A DNA stretch of 64,000 nucleotides from Capra hircus (GCF_001704415.2 NW_017189517.1:5467167-5531166); one strand, 5' to 3'; numbered from the stretch's first letter, positions 31,531 to 42,885 are shown. A program made the numbers and translations. The notes: generated by a model not told the origin, from the letters alone.

Positions 31531-32169
31531 GTGGTTTTCCTGCACATCATGAAATGTGCTCCATAGGAATGGATATGCAGGGGAACCCAGACGATGGCTA
31601 AGTTTTATAGACTGATGTGTTAATGATTGCATATTTACCTGGCTTATGAGCCAGAAACAATCTAAATTAGAATCAATGAGGAACAACAACAAAATGGAAA
31701 AGTATTTAGAGACACTATTCCTAGATGTTAATAAAGTGTCGTGACTTCATTATCAGTGGGTTTGTGATGTCACTGTCATTTTGAATTTTGAGCCGTTCTT
31801 TGTTTTGTCTTGACTCTTTCCTAGAATCTGAAATGAGGAGATTTGGGAAAGGGGATTTGAATTTGTGTTTACTTCACTTCTTTGATTGACTTGACCTGAA
31901 GAAAATCAAAGGATGAAAATGGTGAGCCCTAGTCTTGTCTGCTCTGCTGTGTCACTGCTGCCCTTCTAGGGTCTCTAGGAGAAAGTGACTCTTGGGGTCT
32001 GGAATCAATTTCTAGTGTTGTCTTCTGCATACTAAGAAGGCTTTGCTCATTACTGCTGAATATGTATTTCCATTATTTTTTTCTAGTGGAGCAGACTTAT
32101 TCTTATTGTTCTTTCAGCTCTTGGTGGATAGGGGCATGCAATGTAAGATGATTCGCTGGGAACTTGTTA
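31531..32169. other. Unassigned sequence
   Basis: No gene or named repeat recognised between the BovB 5' break and the MIR. Confidence 0.4.
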
Positions 32170-32345
32170 GAGATGCCTTAAGAGCATGGTCTCTGGAGTC
32201 AGGCAGTCTGGCGTCAAATCTTGGGTAATTTCGGTCCTCTCTGTGCATCCATTTCCTCCTTTATAAAATGGCTACAGATATCTTTTTATCTCATAAGGTG
32301 GCAGTAAAGATTGAATGACTGAATAAATGAAACCTTATTTAGAGC
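32170..32345 (+). mobile_element. MIR SINE fossil
   Basis: TTAAGAGCATGGTCTCTGGAGTCAGGCAGTCTGGCGTCAAATC is the MIR head; CATCCATTTCCTCCTTTATAAAATGG is the core; AGTAAAGATTGAATGACTGAATAAATG is the 3' part. Confidence 0.85.
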
Positions 32346-32474
32346 TGCCTGCTGCTGCCTACAACCTGATAAATAGTATACAAGCACATTATTTTTATGA
32401 TAATAATGCAGGAACACAGCATGTCACTTTCTCTTCCTCATCTCTGTCTTCCAACCATTACCAAACCTTAAAAA

Positions 32475-32600
32475 AGTGTTTTTCAAACTCTAGATGGAAA
32501 CTCATGAGTGTTTTGAGAAACTAATTTTGTGCGGTATGATCTGTATTGCTTTTCAGTTGAAATAGAAAATACTACAATGCATCACACAAAGGGCTAGTAT
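32475..32600 (+). mobile_element. Possible hAT-type MER fossil
   Basis: AGTGTTTTTCAAACTCTAGATGGAAACTCATGAG...GAAATAGAAAATACTACAATGCATCACAC resembles a non-autonomous hAT element that begins CAGTGGTTTTCAAACT. Family unclear. Confidence 0.35.
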
Positions 32601-32851
32601 TGCTCCATGAAGTGTGTAGTTCAAATGCATGCATGTGTGTGTGTGTGTGCACACGAGCATGTATATGTGTGAGTGTTAGCCCACCATTTGAAATATTCAG
32701 TGCATACATTTTATCTTTCCTGATAAACCAGAGGGAAGAGGAAATGCTTCATGGAGTGGAAAACCATTTATCCAGTCCCAACATAACCAAGATATGTGTC
32801 ACTCTGGTAGATAACTGTGACCTTCTACAGAAGTGATTTCATGCTCTTTTT

Positions 32852-32960
32852 TATTTCAACACCCGTGGCTTGCAGGATCTTAGTTCCCCAACCAGGGATT
32901 GAACCTGTGCCCTTGGCAGTGAGGCCAGAGTCTTAACCTATGGGCTACCAGGAAATTCCC
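32852..32960 (-). mobile_element. CHR/ART2-type SINE head fragment
   Basis: Inverted: CTTGCAGGATCTTAGTTCCCCAACCAGGGATTGAACCTGTGCCC...GAGTCTTAACCTATGGGCTACCAGGAAATTCCCC, the tRNA-Glu-like head and adjacent region. Short, old. Confidence 0.75.
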
Positions 32961-33109
32961 CAGAAGTGATTCTAAACCAGTCATCTTTGCAGAGGGATAC
33001 ATTTGAACCCCTCCCCCACCATGACATGAAATATGTATCCTTATTGGGGTTCAGAGCTACAGAGAAAGAAGAGACTGGCATAAATTTCTTACCCTTTTGA
33101 GAATCACTG

Positions 33110-33205
33110 CAATAGACTGTGAGTTCCTGAAGATACAGCATCCTTTGTGTGTTTTTTCTACTACTCTGCACATTGCAGATGCCTAATACATATTCATCTA
33201 ATGAA
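33110..33205 (+). mobile_element. L2 3'-end fossil
   Basis: AGACTGTGAGTTCCTGAAGATACAGCATCC...ACTACTCTGCACATTGCAGATGCCTAATACATATTCATCTAATGAATTGG follows the L2 3' end pattern. Confidence 0.6.
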
Positions 33206-34334
33206 TTGGCAAGATTTGTGTAGATGTAAAGTAGTGCTTAAAGAATGCTGATAATGCTTACAGAGCAAATCCATTCATTAAATAAACCTTACCTGAACAA
33301 CCACTTTTGAGGATAAAATATGTTTTACAAACAATTTGATCTGAAAGAAAGGAATTGTCAGATTTAGACACCAGTGAATATTTGGGGGGTGGGGAATCTG
33401 TTTCTTTTTAAGGATGTTATTCTTCATGATGGATGTTAGCAGTTCTCCTTTGCCAGAGAGACTCCAGATATGACATTGCTCATGTCAGCAATTCATCTGC
33501 CTGCTATCTCAGTTGGATGCAAATACAAGTTTATCTTACTTTCTCCAAAGAATACTTATTATTTATCAGAGGATTTACCCACAAAAAAAGCACTTTAAAT
33601 TCACTTTGGAAATTGTGAATAACTAACTTTTGGTGAATTTCTCAAAAATTCCCCCTCTCTTCACCATAAAATTTCCCCCAATTCTCATCACTGTTTGATT
33701 TTTAAAAATTTATATTTGCAACCATCACCTATTATTAGCTGACTTGTTTTTTGCCTGAATAATGCTGGGATTCAAAGTCCCTTCAAAGATGTCTTGGACT
33801 TCCCCAAAAGATGCCTTATGTGTCCTTACAGATGATCCTCTTAGGATCTTGATAACTTGATAATGGCAACTTGATAGTTGCTCTGATTGATATTTAATAT
33901 TCAAAAAGCCACATGAGAGCAGCGTCTCAATCTTGCTTCTGCTACAACCATAAGATTGTGGTTATTTGTGTGTAGAATAAATCCCTGGGTGCTCCCAGAT
34001 TTGCAAACCCTGAATTGTCAAGTGCTGTTAGATTCCTAAAGTTTCTACTCCACTGGACTCATGCTATCTTTTATGAGAAACGGAAAGGTTGTCCCTTTCC
34101 CCAAACTGGACCTCACTCTCAGATGTAAGGTTTCATGTGGAGCTATTTGGTGCTTGTGTACCTGAATCCTTTGCCAAAACATCTTCTTGAGCTTGTGTCT
34201 GAGGTTTCCCTCTCTTTAGGCATCAGGCAGGAATTCATGGGGCTGGTAAGATCCATCTTTTTTGAAAAGTACCACAGATATGATGTCTAGCCCTCAAGAC
34301 ATTTGCAAGGGTCTACAAAAACGTTTGAGGTCTG
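33206..34334. other. Unassigned sequence (about 1.1 kb)
   Basis: No gene or named repeat recognised. Confidence 0.4.
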
Positions 34335-34615
34335 ATGATTAGGGAGAATAGCATTGAAACAAGTACATTACCATATGCAAAATAGATGGCCAGTACAATT
34401 TCAATGCATGAAGCAGGGCACTCAAAACCAGTGCTCTGGGACAACCCAGAGGGATAAGGTGGGGAGGGAGGTGGGTAGGGTGTTCAGGACATGGGGGACA
34501 TGTGTATACCTATGGCTGATTCATGTTGATGCATGGCAAAAACCACCACACTATTGTAAAGTAAGTATCCACCAATTAAAATAAATAATTTTTATAAAAA
34601 ATCTAAGAAAAATGA
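34335..34615 (+). mobile_element. Cattle-type L1 3' UTR fragment
   Basis: ACATTACCATATGCAAAATAGATGGCCAG..., the G-rich block GGTGGGGAGGGAGGTGGG, GTGTATACCTATGGCTGATTCATGTTG, and CCAATTAAAATAAAT at the tail. No ORF2 coding sequence remains. Confidence 0.85.
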
Positions 34616-35764
34616 AGTTTTTAAAAAGTTTCTGAAATATAAAAAAGCTTACTGAAAAGTCAAAATTAACATCTACAAAATGTAACCTTATAAGACTATG
34701 GATTCTGGGATCAGACTGCTATGTGCTATGACACTAAAAGTTGATTTTCACACAGTGAAGAAGCCCTCAGTACAATGAAAAGACAACCTACTGAATGGAA
34801 GAAGATATTTGCAAATGATATATCTGATAAGGGATTGATATCCTAAATACTTGGATAACTCAAAAACTCAATATCAAATGAACTTGATTTAGAAGGGTAG
34901 AGGTCCTGAGTAGATATGTTTTCAAACAAGACAAAGAAATAGCCAAGAGGTACATGTAAAGGTGCTCAACACCCCTAACATTAGGGAAATGCAAATCAAA
35001 ATCACTATGAGATACTGCCTCATACCTCTGAGAATGACTATAACCAAAAGTAAAAGAAACAACAAGTATTGGTGAGGGTGTGGAGAACCCACAAGCCTCG
35101 TTGGTGTAAATGTAATTTAATGCAGCCACTACAGAAAACAGTATGAAGTTCCCTTAAAAGAATAAAGCAATCCCACTTATGGTATTTAATCAAAGAAAGC
35201 AAAAACATTGTTTTGAAAAGATATATTTACCCCTATATTCACTGCAGAATTATTTATAATAGCCAAGATGTGGGTACAACCTAAGTATCTATTGATAGAG
35301 GAATGGGTAAAGATGTGGAACATTACTCAGTCATAAAAAAAATGGAATCTTGCCTTTGTGAGAACAGGTATGGATCTAGAGGGTATTATGCTAAGTGAGA
35401 TGTCAGACAGAGTCAGACAAATACTATATGTTTTCACTTATATGTGAAATCTGAAAGACAAAAGAAAAGAGACTCATAGATACAGAGATAAACTGATAGT
35501 TGGTAGAAGAAATGGGGTGGGGAAAGGGGCAGATAAAATAGAAGATAAAGATTAAGAGTTACAAATATTCATTTATAAAATAAGTCATGAGGATTTAATA
35601 CACAGCATAAGGAATGTAGTCAGTAATATTGTAATAACTTTGTATGCTGATACATAGTACCTAGACTTGGTGATCATTTTGTAATGTATAAAAATATCAA
35701 GTTGCTATGTTGTACACATAAAGCTATTTTAATACTGTTTGCCAATTATAATTCAATTTTTAAA
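34616..35764 (+). mobile_element. Old L1 (L1M-type) ORF2 3' part and 3' UTR
   Basis: Clear from about 34760: GAATGGAAGAAGATATTTGCAAATGATATATCTGATAAGGG, AAATGCAAATCAAAATCACTATGAGATACTGCC, GTATTGGTGAGGGTGTGGAG, CAGAATTATTTATAATAGCCAAGATGTGGG; then a 3' UTR (TATGTTTTCACTTATATGTGAAATC ... GTTGTACACATAAAGC). Heavily mutated; the reading frame is lost. Confidence 0.88.
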
Positions 35765-35910
35765 AGAGCTGATTTTCTTCATCTATAAAATGGGGATAAT
35801 AGCAGTAGCTAGCTCATAAAATTGTTTTGAAAATAAAATTCATTAATATAAAGTGATGAGAATTGTGCATGGCACATAGTGATTGCTCAATAAATGTAAC
35901 CTGTTATTTC
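35765..35910 (+). mobile_element. MIR SINE fossil (core and 3' end)
   Basis: TTTTCTTCATCTATAAAATGGGGATAATAGCAGTAGCTAGCTCATAAAATTG...GTGCATGGCACATAGTGATTGCTCAATAAATG is a well-kept MIR core and 3' region, abutting the old L1 3' end. Confidence 0.9.
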
Positions 35911-35989
35911 TATATTAAATTTTCATCATTGGAGAACAATTTTCAAAGTTCTTGTGTTTATTGGAATTCTCAATAATGAATTATGAGTG

Positions 35990-36233
35990 TAGCATTATCA
36001 CGCTGCTGCTTAGTTGCTCAGTAACGTCCAACTCTCTGTGGCCCCATGGACTGTAGCCCACCAGGCGCCTCTGTCCGTGGAATTTTCCAGGCAAGTATAC
36101 TGGAGTGGGTGCCATTTCCTACTCCAGTGGATCTTGCCGACCCAGGAATCGAACTCACATCTCCTGTGCATCTCCTGCATTGCAGGTGGAGTCGTCAACA
36201 ACTAGCACAACCGGGGAAGCCCTAGAATTATCA
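35990..36233 (-). mobile_element. Bov-tA SINE with TSD
   Basis: Inverted Bov-tA: TTAGTTGCTCAGTAACGTCC...CGAACTCACATCTCC...ACCGGGGAAGCCC. Flanks TAGCATTATCA (35990-36000) and TAGAATTATCA (36223-36233), one mismatch. Confidence 0.92.
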
Positions 36234-36569
36234 TAGTCACTCTTGAATAAGTCATTTTTATTAAAACAATATACAAAGCAATATAACAAAAATAGGTTTA
36301 ATGCAGAATATCGGGGTCTTTAATATATTTGATAGGGTGTAGGATAGGACCTCCAGAAGTGAAAGTATATGTTTGTTACCCACTGAGGCCTCAAAAAACC
36401 CTAATGCTGTGGATGAGGGGTGGGAGTGGTAACCAGGAGGGTGTATTTTTCAGTTCTCAACTTCCCCTAAGACTGAGAAATGAACTCTTGTTTCAGATCA
36501 TAAGCAAAGTGTTGCATACTTTAAGTGGCCAGAGTTCCAAATTTCAAGATATTAGGGAAGCTTTAAAAA

Positions 36570-36781
36570 TAATTGGTCTTCCAAGTTGGCTCATTCGGTA
36601 AAGAGACTGCCTGCAATGCGGGAGACTTGTGTTCAATCCCTGGGTCAGGAAGATCCCCTGGAGAAGGAAATGGCAACCCACTCCAATATTCTTGCCTGGA
36701 GAATTCCATGGACAGAGGAGCCTGGCAGATAACAGTCCATGGGATCACAAAGAGTTGGACATGACTGAATGACTAATTGGT
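36570..36781 (+). mobile_element. Bov-tA SINE with TSD
   Basis: Forward Bov-tA: head TTCCAAGTTGGCTCATTCGG...GTTCAATCCCTGGGTC, body GAGAAGGAAATGGCAACCC...AGAGTTGGACATGACTGAATGAC. The direct repeat TAATTGGT (36570-36577, 36774-36781) is perfect. Confidence 0.92.
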
Positions 36782-37301
36782 GATTTCTTCGGTTGGTATT
36801 CCTAAAACAGTTTCGAAAGGCAAAAAGGTAAATTTCTTATTGAATACTCCTGAAACTCTATGAGAAAATGAATAGGATAGAGAACAGTTAAAAAAGAAAA
36901 AGAAAAGAAAGTGAAAATGAGGAACAAATTGAGAGAACCATGTACGCTTTTACAGTCTTTGCATGATATGCCTTTAACGATAGTATTTGGTGTGTCCATT
37001 GTGGTTTACAAAGCAAGTTCACACTTGTAGTCACTGAGTGATTACTACCCTTATTGAAAGTGAGAATAACACAAGGATCAAACGTTCTTGAGTGTTTAAA
37101 TGAAGCTGACACTATCGTGAGCACAACAAACTCATGGGTCTCCTTATGAGGCATTTCCCATTATTAGCCAGACTTTGTGGATGAGAGAACCTGGTGGTAT
37201 TTGCTCAGGTTAGACACTGAGGGAGCTGCATCCAGATCTCAGGTGTCCTGAGTATATGGTTAGTGTTCTTTTCTCTAGAACAAACCAACCTGAAACCTTT
37301 A
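36782..37301. other. Unassigned sequence
   Basis: No gene or named repeat; an A/G-rich patch (AAAAAAGAAAAAGAAAAGAAAG) lies near 36888. Confidence 0.4.
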
Positions 37302-37860
37302 AAAGGCAACCTAGATATCCACCAACAGATGAATGGATAAAGAAGCTGTGGTACAAATACAACGGAATATTACTCAACCATAAACAGGAATGCATTTGAG
37401 TCAGTGCTAATGGAGTGGATGAACCTAGAGCCAATTACACAGAATGAAGTAAGTCAAAAAAGATAAAAATAAATTTAATGTATATATATGGAATCTAGAA
37501 AGAAGGTACTGATGAAACTATTTGCAAGGCAGTAATGGAAATTACAGACATACAGAACAGACTTATGGCCACAGGCAGTGGGGAGGAAGGAGAGGGTGGG
37601 ATGAATGGAAAGAATAGTATAGAGGCATAAACACTACCATATGTAAAATACATAGCCAGTGGGAATTTGCTGTATGACTCAGGGAGCTCATACTGGTGCT
37701 CATTGACAATGTAGAGGGGTGAGATTTGGTGGGAAGGGGTGGGAGATGAGAGGGAGGGGACATATGTATACCTATGGCTGATTTATATTGCTGTATGGCA
37801 GAACCAACACAATATTGTAAAGCAATTATCCTTCAATTAAAAATTAATAAATTTTTAAGA
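37302..37860 (+). mobile_element. Cattle-type L1 3' end (ORF2 stub and 3' UTR)
   Basis: It starts in the ORF2 C-terminal codons (AACCTAGATATCCACC-ACAGATGAATGG, GCTGTGGTACAAATACAACGGAATATTACTCAACC), then a 3' UTR with ACTACCATATGTAAAATACATAGCCAGTGGG, a G-rich block, ATATGTATACCTATGGCTGATTTATATTG and an AATTAAAAATTAATAAATTTTTAAG tail. 5' truncated; frame broken. Confidence 0.9.
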
Positions 37861-38385
37861 AAGTAATCTGACCGTAACATGCTTTTGCTGTAATGATGCT
37901 AAATTGATCTTGTCATCACATAATCTCAGGATTAGGGAAAATATTGGGTCCACCCTCTACCTCCATGCAAAATAGACTAGTAATTATTCTTGATGCATGC
38001 AAATCCATTTTGTTTTTAGAGACATCAAGAGGAACAAAGTTTATTACTTCCTTCAGTAATATCCAGTATACAAAGAAGAACTTCTTATATAACTCTAGCC
38101 CTATTGCATGTTCTTGGGAAAAGAGGAACATTTCATTAAAATTCAATTTTGTACCATTGAGAAATGCAAAGAGGACTCTAATCCAATACAAATGTGTTAC
38201 TAAATGTCAAGACTTTTGAGAGGGCTGAAGTTTGGTAAAGCTTGCATAATTCTCTTTTGAGATCAGCAAAGATGAAAAAAAATTGTGGTCTTTCATCAGA
38301 AGCATCCCAGTCAAATTCATAAGTAATAAAATGAATTCTTCATTTAACACCACAGAAGGTGTTTTTGCCTTAGGGCAATGGTCAG
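37861..38385. other. Unassigned sequence, left part of a repeat-poor stretch
   Basis: No gene or named repeat. Open frames on both strands at 37916-38219 are short and mutually antisense, without protein features. Confidence 0.4.
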
Positions 38386-38690
38386 CACATTGCAGCCCAT
38401 GGGTCAAATAGAATCCACTTCCTGTTTTTTCTGTGCTTTGTCAGTACATAATATTTTTTAACATGTTTTAAATGGTTGAAAAATATTTTGTGGCATATGA
38501 AAATTACATGAAATTCAAACATCATTATTCCTTGAGTTTTATTGAAATACAGCTATCTTCATTCTTTTATATATTGTCCATGTCATGCTAGAATGACAGA
38601 GTTGTGTTATAGAGACATAGACTATACAACTTCTAAAATATGTACTATCTGGCTTTTGGAGGGAGGAAAATTGCTGATCCCTAGTAGAGA
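38386..38690 (+). mobile_element. hAT-like DNA transposon fossil (MER58-type, tentative)
   Basis: AATGGTCAGCACATTGCAGCCCATGGGTCAAAT is the start; ATGTTTTAAATGGTTGAAAAATATTTTG, GTTTTATTGAAATACAGC, ATATTGTCCATG, GACAGAGTTGTG and AAATATGTACTATCTGGC follow; GGAAAATTGCTGATCCCTAG is the inverted end. Same family as 5417-5640 but with a longer middle. Confidence 0.6.
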
Positions 38691-39849
38691 AGAAAATGAA
38701 AACTAATACTGCTTTTTCCCACTCACTTCCATTCACTTAAGTGAAGGAAGGCATGAAACATTTGGAAGCAGAAAGGTTCAAAGCATCTGTGAGATGTCAC
38801 TGGACTTTGAGTGTGGGACCTATTATAGTTTTATTTATACTTGGGCAGCCATGGTTCCAGACCAGTTCTTGCCCATATAACAGCCATGTTCCCCGTAGCT
38901 GAGGACTTTTGGTACTGCTTCATAGAAATGAGAGGAAAAAAATATAACCTCTAGTGCACTCAGTGCTTATGGCAAATTAAGATATGTAAATGCTGCATAA
39001 TGGTGCATTTCTTTTTTCCCCACTTTTCAACTGCATATGGAAAGTCTTCTCTAATTACTGATGTTAACTGTATTTCCATTCCTTTTTAGGCAACACCACT
39101 AACAGAAGGATAGTAAATGAATTTGTGACTAAACCAAATTAATTTAAAAATTATGAGTGGTAGTATTTCCTGAATCATTTTGTTTCCCAAACCAGTGTGG
39201 CCACAAGCATGCCCGTCATCTTATCTGTTAATTGTTGAGCTCAGTGTGGTCTTAAGAATATGACCATATAAACAAAGATACTCTACCTGTTCTCCAGGAG
39301 CTCAGTCTAGAAGGGAAGAGAGCTATTTATCTTCTATGTGCTAATCACATCGGTAAACTTCTAACTGCAGTTTCCTGAGGCCAGAGAAGATGTCACATTT
39401 ACATTCACCTGGAGATGTCACTGGAAGTGGACCTTAGAGAATCAGTGCAATTTTCCCAGGGAAAGAGAGTGAGGGGAGATGGAATTATCTGAGGAATTTG
39501 GAACAGCATTTAAATTTTTACAGAAATGTGAAAAGACCTAAACATGACCAGAGGTGCCGAGTGACTATAGTGTTAGGTGTGTGGTATTGGAGGGGCTGGT
39601 AAAAGGAGGGGAAAATAGCCAAAGTAAAAGGGAGGATAAAATGTGAAAAGTGAAAGGTAGATGAGATTCAAAAGAGGAAAATTAAGGCTTTGAATACTGA
39701 GAGAAGGTGTTTAGACTTTATTACATTGATTTTCTTTTTAAGTCAAACAACACTTTGAGGCCAGGCATGAGACAATTCAGTTTTAGAATCTAGCCTAACC
39801 ATTCAGAAAAATTGCATTACCAAATTGAACAGCATTATAGTAGAGTAGG
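38691..39849. other. Unassigned, repeat-poor sequence (about 1.2 kb)
   Basis: No recognisable repeat or gene. The 39440-39670 part is purine-rich on the plus strand. Confidence 0.4.
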
Positions 39850-40200
39850 CATATCAGCTAGTTTGCTTGTTTTCACTAGTTTTTATGGTGCTGTCACAAA
39901 CAACTCCAAAATCTTAGTGGGTTACAGGCCATTTCTCATTAACAGCACCTGTCTTTCATAGATCATCTATACTCTCCTCTGCACCTTCTTTGTTTTGAGG
40001 GAGCCAGGCTAAAGGGCCCAATCTCAGACATTCTGGGTTCATGTCAGAGGGAAAAACTGATGATCGAACCAAGGTGTAGTTCTTAAAGTTTTTCTTTGGA
40101 AATTGTGTGTCACGTCTACTTGCTGTTTTATTGGCCAAAGAGTGTCACATGCCTTACTTAAACAGTGAGGGATGTAGTAGGCTCATCTCTTAGCAAAGGG
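39850..40200 (+). mobile_element. Unnamed ancient interspersed repeat (probable)
   Basis: TTTTTATGGTGCTGTCACAAACAACTCCAAAATCTTAGTGGGTTACAGG...GGCCCAATCTCAGACATTC...GTTTTATTGGCCAAAGAGTGTCACATG has the layout of a common mammal-wide MER/LTR-type repeat. I cannot assign the family. Confidence 0.35.
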
Positions 40201-40259
40201 AGTGAATGTTAGAAACAAACATACAATTCACCAAAGTGTGAAGTGTCCAAACTAACGCC

Positions 40260-40335
40260 TGAGCATGCCAGTTCAGATCCTAGCTTTACTACTTACTAGC
40301 TATGTCAGCTTTGGAAATCTACTTAGATTCTTCAC
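40260..40335 (+). mobile_element. MIR fragment
   Basis: CCAGTTCAGATCCTAGCTTTACTACTTACTAGCTATGTCAGCTTTGG matches the MIR head-to-core junction (CCGGCTCTGCCACTTACTAGCTGTGTGACC pattern). Confidence 0.6.
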
Positions 40336-40774
40336 ACTATTTATTATTAGAAAGATTTTATTAATACAAATGTCAACGAATATTTATATCTATGCACAGA
40401 GCATTTGTCTTTTCAAATTGAGCCCTAACCTTTCGCTCCCTAAAAAGTCTTCCCGAGTCCAGGAACTGTCATGCCACCATAGTGCTTGGTACATGTTGAA
40501 TACACTAGGCCATGATCACCTAAGGCTCAAATTGTCAAAAAAACAACTTGGATTTATCTTTGTAGGCCCCACCGTGCCTTTCAGAGTACTTTACTTTCAC
40601 TAGGTCCTCAACAATGTCTGGTCTGCCAAATAGAATTTGATGTGCTGAGGCTTTATGGGAAGCTGCCAAGAGCAGTGATGTGGGCCTTGCACTCAGTATT
40701 GAGTTTGACAAAGTGAGTAACTAAAGTGTGTTAGCACTATGAGGGGCAAAAGAACTCTTTTAGGCAACTGATGT
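40336..40774. other. Unassigned sequence
   Basis: No gene or named repeat recognised. Confidence 0.4.
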
Positions 40775-40990
40775 CAACAACTGACATTTATATGGTGCTT
40801 CTATGGGACAAGTGTGCCACAGTCATGAAACTCATTTAATAGTCACAACATTCCTCGAGGGCAGATGTTTCATCATCTTTAACTACCGGCAAGGAAACTA
40901 AGACACAGAGATGTTAAGCATTTTTATCTACCTCCATATAACTGGGGAGTAGCAGAAGCAAGAGCCTATTCAAATGCAAATAGGCTCAGT
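40775..40990 (-). mobile_element. MIR SINE fossil
   Basis: Inverted MIR: ACTGACATTTATATGGTGCTTCTATGGGACAAGTGTGCC, AAACTCATTTAATAGTCACAACATTCC, AAGGAAACTAAGACACAGAGATGTTAAGC, then the degraded head. Confidence 0.85.
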
Positions 40991-41603
40991 CTAAATACCA
41001 TGATCTGGACAGCTACACAATCTTTTTCCTGTAGCAGCAGTCATTACAATGCAATGTTAAAATGAGAGGGACTCTTTGGAAGGTAAATCTAGTCTAGGGA
41101 TTTTCTAACTGTGCCCCACACAACCTTAGTTCTGTGAAGATGACTTCAATTACAATCTTATAGATACTTAAGATTATAACTATAATCTGTAATCTATGAC
41201 TTCAACTTTTGTATGAATAAAACATCCATACTGCCTTCTGGCTCATGATATGGTATAAAATTATAAATTAATATGGACAAATGTATACCTGTATTCTTTT
41301 AGTATCAGAAAGCCCTGTAAGAGCCTATTAGGAAAGAGTTCTTCTGCAAAAAAAAAAAAAAAAAAAAAAAAAGCGCAAATAGTTGAAATTACTAATCATT
41401 TCTAACTTCTTTCCTTGATAGTTAAAGAAATTGAAAGCTCAGAGACCAAGGCAGAGCCATGATGGGTCCTGAAAACCAGGCTTTCAGATGAGGACTCTTG
41501 ATGCTTAATTCCAGTTGTTTCTGTGGTGTCTTGTTGCTTCAGATAGTACAATACTGCCTTGAGTCATATGCAACACATTTCTTGCTACTGCAACAGATTA
41601 CCA
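40991..41603. other. Unassigned sequence with poly(A) run
   Basis: No gene. An A25 homopolymer occupies 41348-41372 with no retroelement body recognisable upstream of it. Confidence 0.45.
41348..41372. repeat. Poly(A) homopolymer, 25 bp
   Basis: Pure A run after CTTCTGC and before GCGCAAATAG. It may be the relic tail of an unrecognised retroposon; no body, gene fragment or target-site duplication could be tied to it. Confidence 0.95.
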
Positions 41604-41900
41604 AGAGACTTTCCTGATGGGTCAGTAGTAAAGAATCCACCTACCAAAGGAGGAGACATGGATTCAATCCCTGATCTGGGAGGATCCCACATGCTGCAGG
41701 GCAACCAAGCCCATATCCACAACTATTGAACCCTGCACCCTAGAGGCTAAGTTCTGCAACAAGAGAAGCCACTGAAATGAGAAGCCTGCATACTGCAACT
41801 AAAGAGTAAGTAGCCCCTGTTCATTGCAACTAGAGAAAACCCCATGCAGCAACAAAGGCCCAGCACAGCCATAAATAAATAATAAAATTATTTTAAAAAA
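41604..41900 (+). mobile_element. CHR-type tRNA-Glu SINE, near full length
   Basis: Head GACTTTCCTGATGGGTCAGTAGTAAAGAATCC...GATTCAATCCCTGATCTGGGAGGATCCCACATGC, CHR body with CAACAAGAGAAGCCACTGAAATGAGAAGCC and CAACTAGAGAAAACCC, tail ATAAATAAATAATAAAATTATTTT. Confidence 0.88.
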
Positions 41901-41902
41901 GA

Positions 41903-41962
41903 GATGACGAAGCCAACTCAAAGATGGCCAAACCAACTCAAGGATGACCAAGCAAACTCAGT
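41903..41962. repeat. 20-bp minisatellite, three copies
   Basis: GATGACGAAGCCAACTCAAA, GATGGCCAAACCAACTCAAG and GATGACCAAGCAAACTCAGT lie back to back with exact 20-bp spacing (41903, 41923, 41943), directly after the CHR SINE tail. Confidence 0.95.
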
Positions 41963-42099
41963 CTTTTGTGTGGAGTCCCAAGCCCTGGGAGAGAGATCTA
42001 TTTCATAAAAATCAGATTGATCTATTTGGATTTCCATTATCTTATTCTAGGATTTTTTTCCTCTGTCTATTCCTATTATTAATAATACTTTAGTAGATA

Positions 42100-42535
42100 C
42101 CCTGTCATGTATGGATGTGACAGTTGGACCATAAAGAAGACTGAGCACTGAAGAATTGATGCTTTCAAATTGTGGTATTGGAGAAAACTCTTGAAAGTCC
42201 CATGGACTGCAAGATCAAACCAGTCAATCCTAAAGGAAACCAGTCCTGAATATTCATTGAAAGGACTGATGCTGAAGCTGGAATTCTAATACTTTGGCCA
42301 CCTGAGGCAAAGACCCAACTCACTGGAGAAGACCCTCATGCAAGGAAAGAATGAGGGCAGGAGAATAAGGGGGTGACCGAGGATGAGTTGGTTGGATGGT
42401 ATCACTGACTCAAAGGACATGAGTTTGAACAAATTCTGGGAGATAGTGCAGGACAGGGAAGCCTGGTGTGCTGCAGTCCATGGAGTCTTAAAGAGTCAGA
42501 CACGACTTAGCAAATGAGTAACAACAACAGCAAGT
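42100..42535 (+). mobile_element. BovB 3' fragment (forward), older type
   Basis: Forward BovB from GTCATGTATGGATGTGACAG (codons for VMYGCES) to the tail ACGACTTAGCAAATGAGTAACAACAACAG. Diverged, with indels (for example TGCAAGATCAAACC for TGCAAGGAGATCAAACC); no useful frame. Confidence 0.9.
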
Positions 42536-42807
42536 TACCCTGAAAGCTGCATTGGATTCTCAGGCTTTACATTATCCAATACAGATGGTTTTTCAATAAT
42601 TTATACTGTAATGTTTATAATAAGTCACAGGTATTAAAAATTAATGAAGAATAAATAATTTCTTAACAGTGAGACTTAGTTAGATAGAATTATCCACCAA
42701 GGAATGGAACTATCAAAATGTGTATTAAATGTCTTGATTAGAGCAACATAGTTTTAAATAGTTTTGTCTGACAAAATTTTAAAAGATGTGGTTTATAAGT
42801 TCTAAAG

Positions 42808-42885
42808 AATTCTAGATCACCTCTCCTCCATTGTGTCAGCAAGTTTTAAAAAATTCTAGATCAATTCTCCTCCATTGTGTTTCCT
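42808..42885. repeat. 44-bp tandem duplication (two diverged copies)
   Basis: AATTCTAGATCA...CTCCTCCATTGTGT begins at 42808 and again at 42852. The copies differ at a few sites. Confidence 0.85.

Noticed and set aside
40265..40603. 112-codon open frame in the repeat-poor region
   Set aside because: It begins in a MIR fragment and shows no domain, no periodic codon bias and no splice context.
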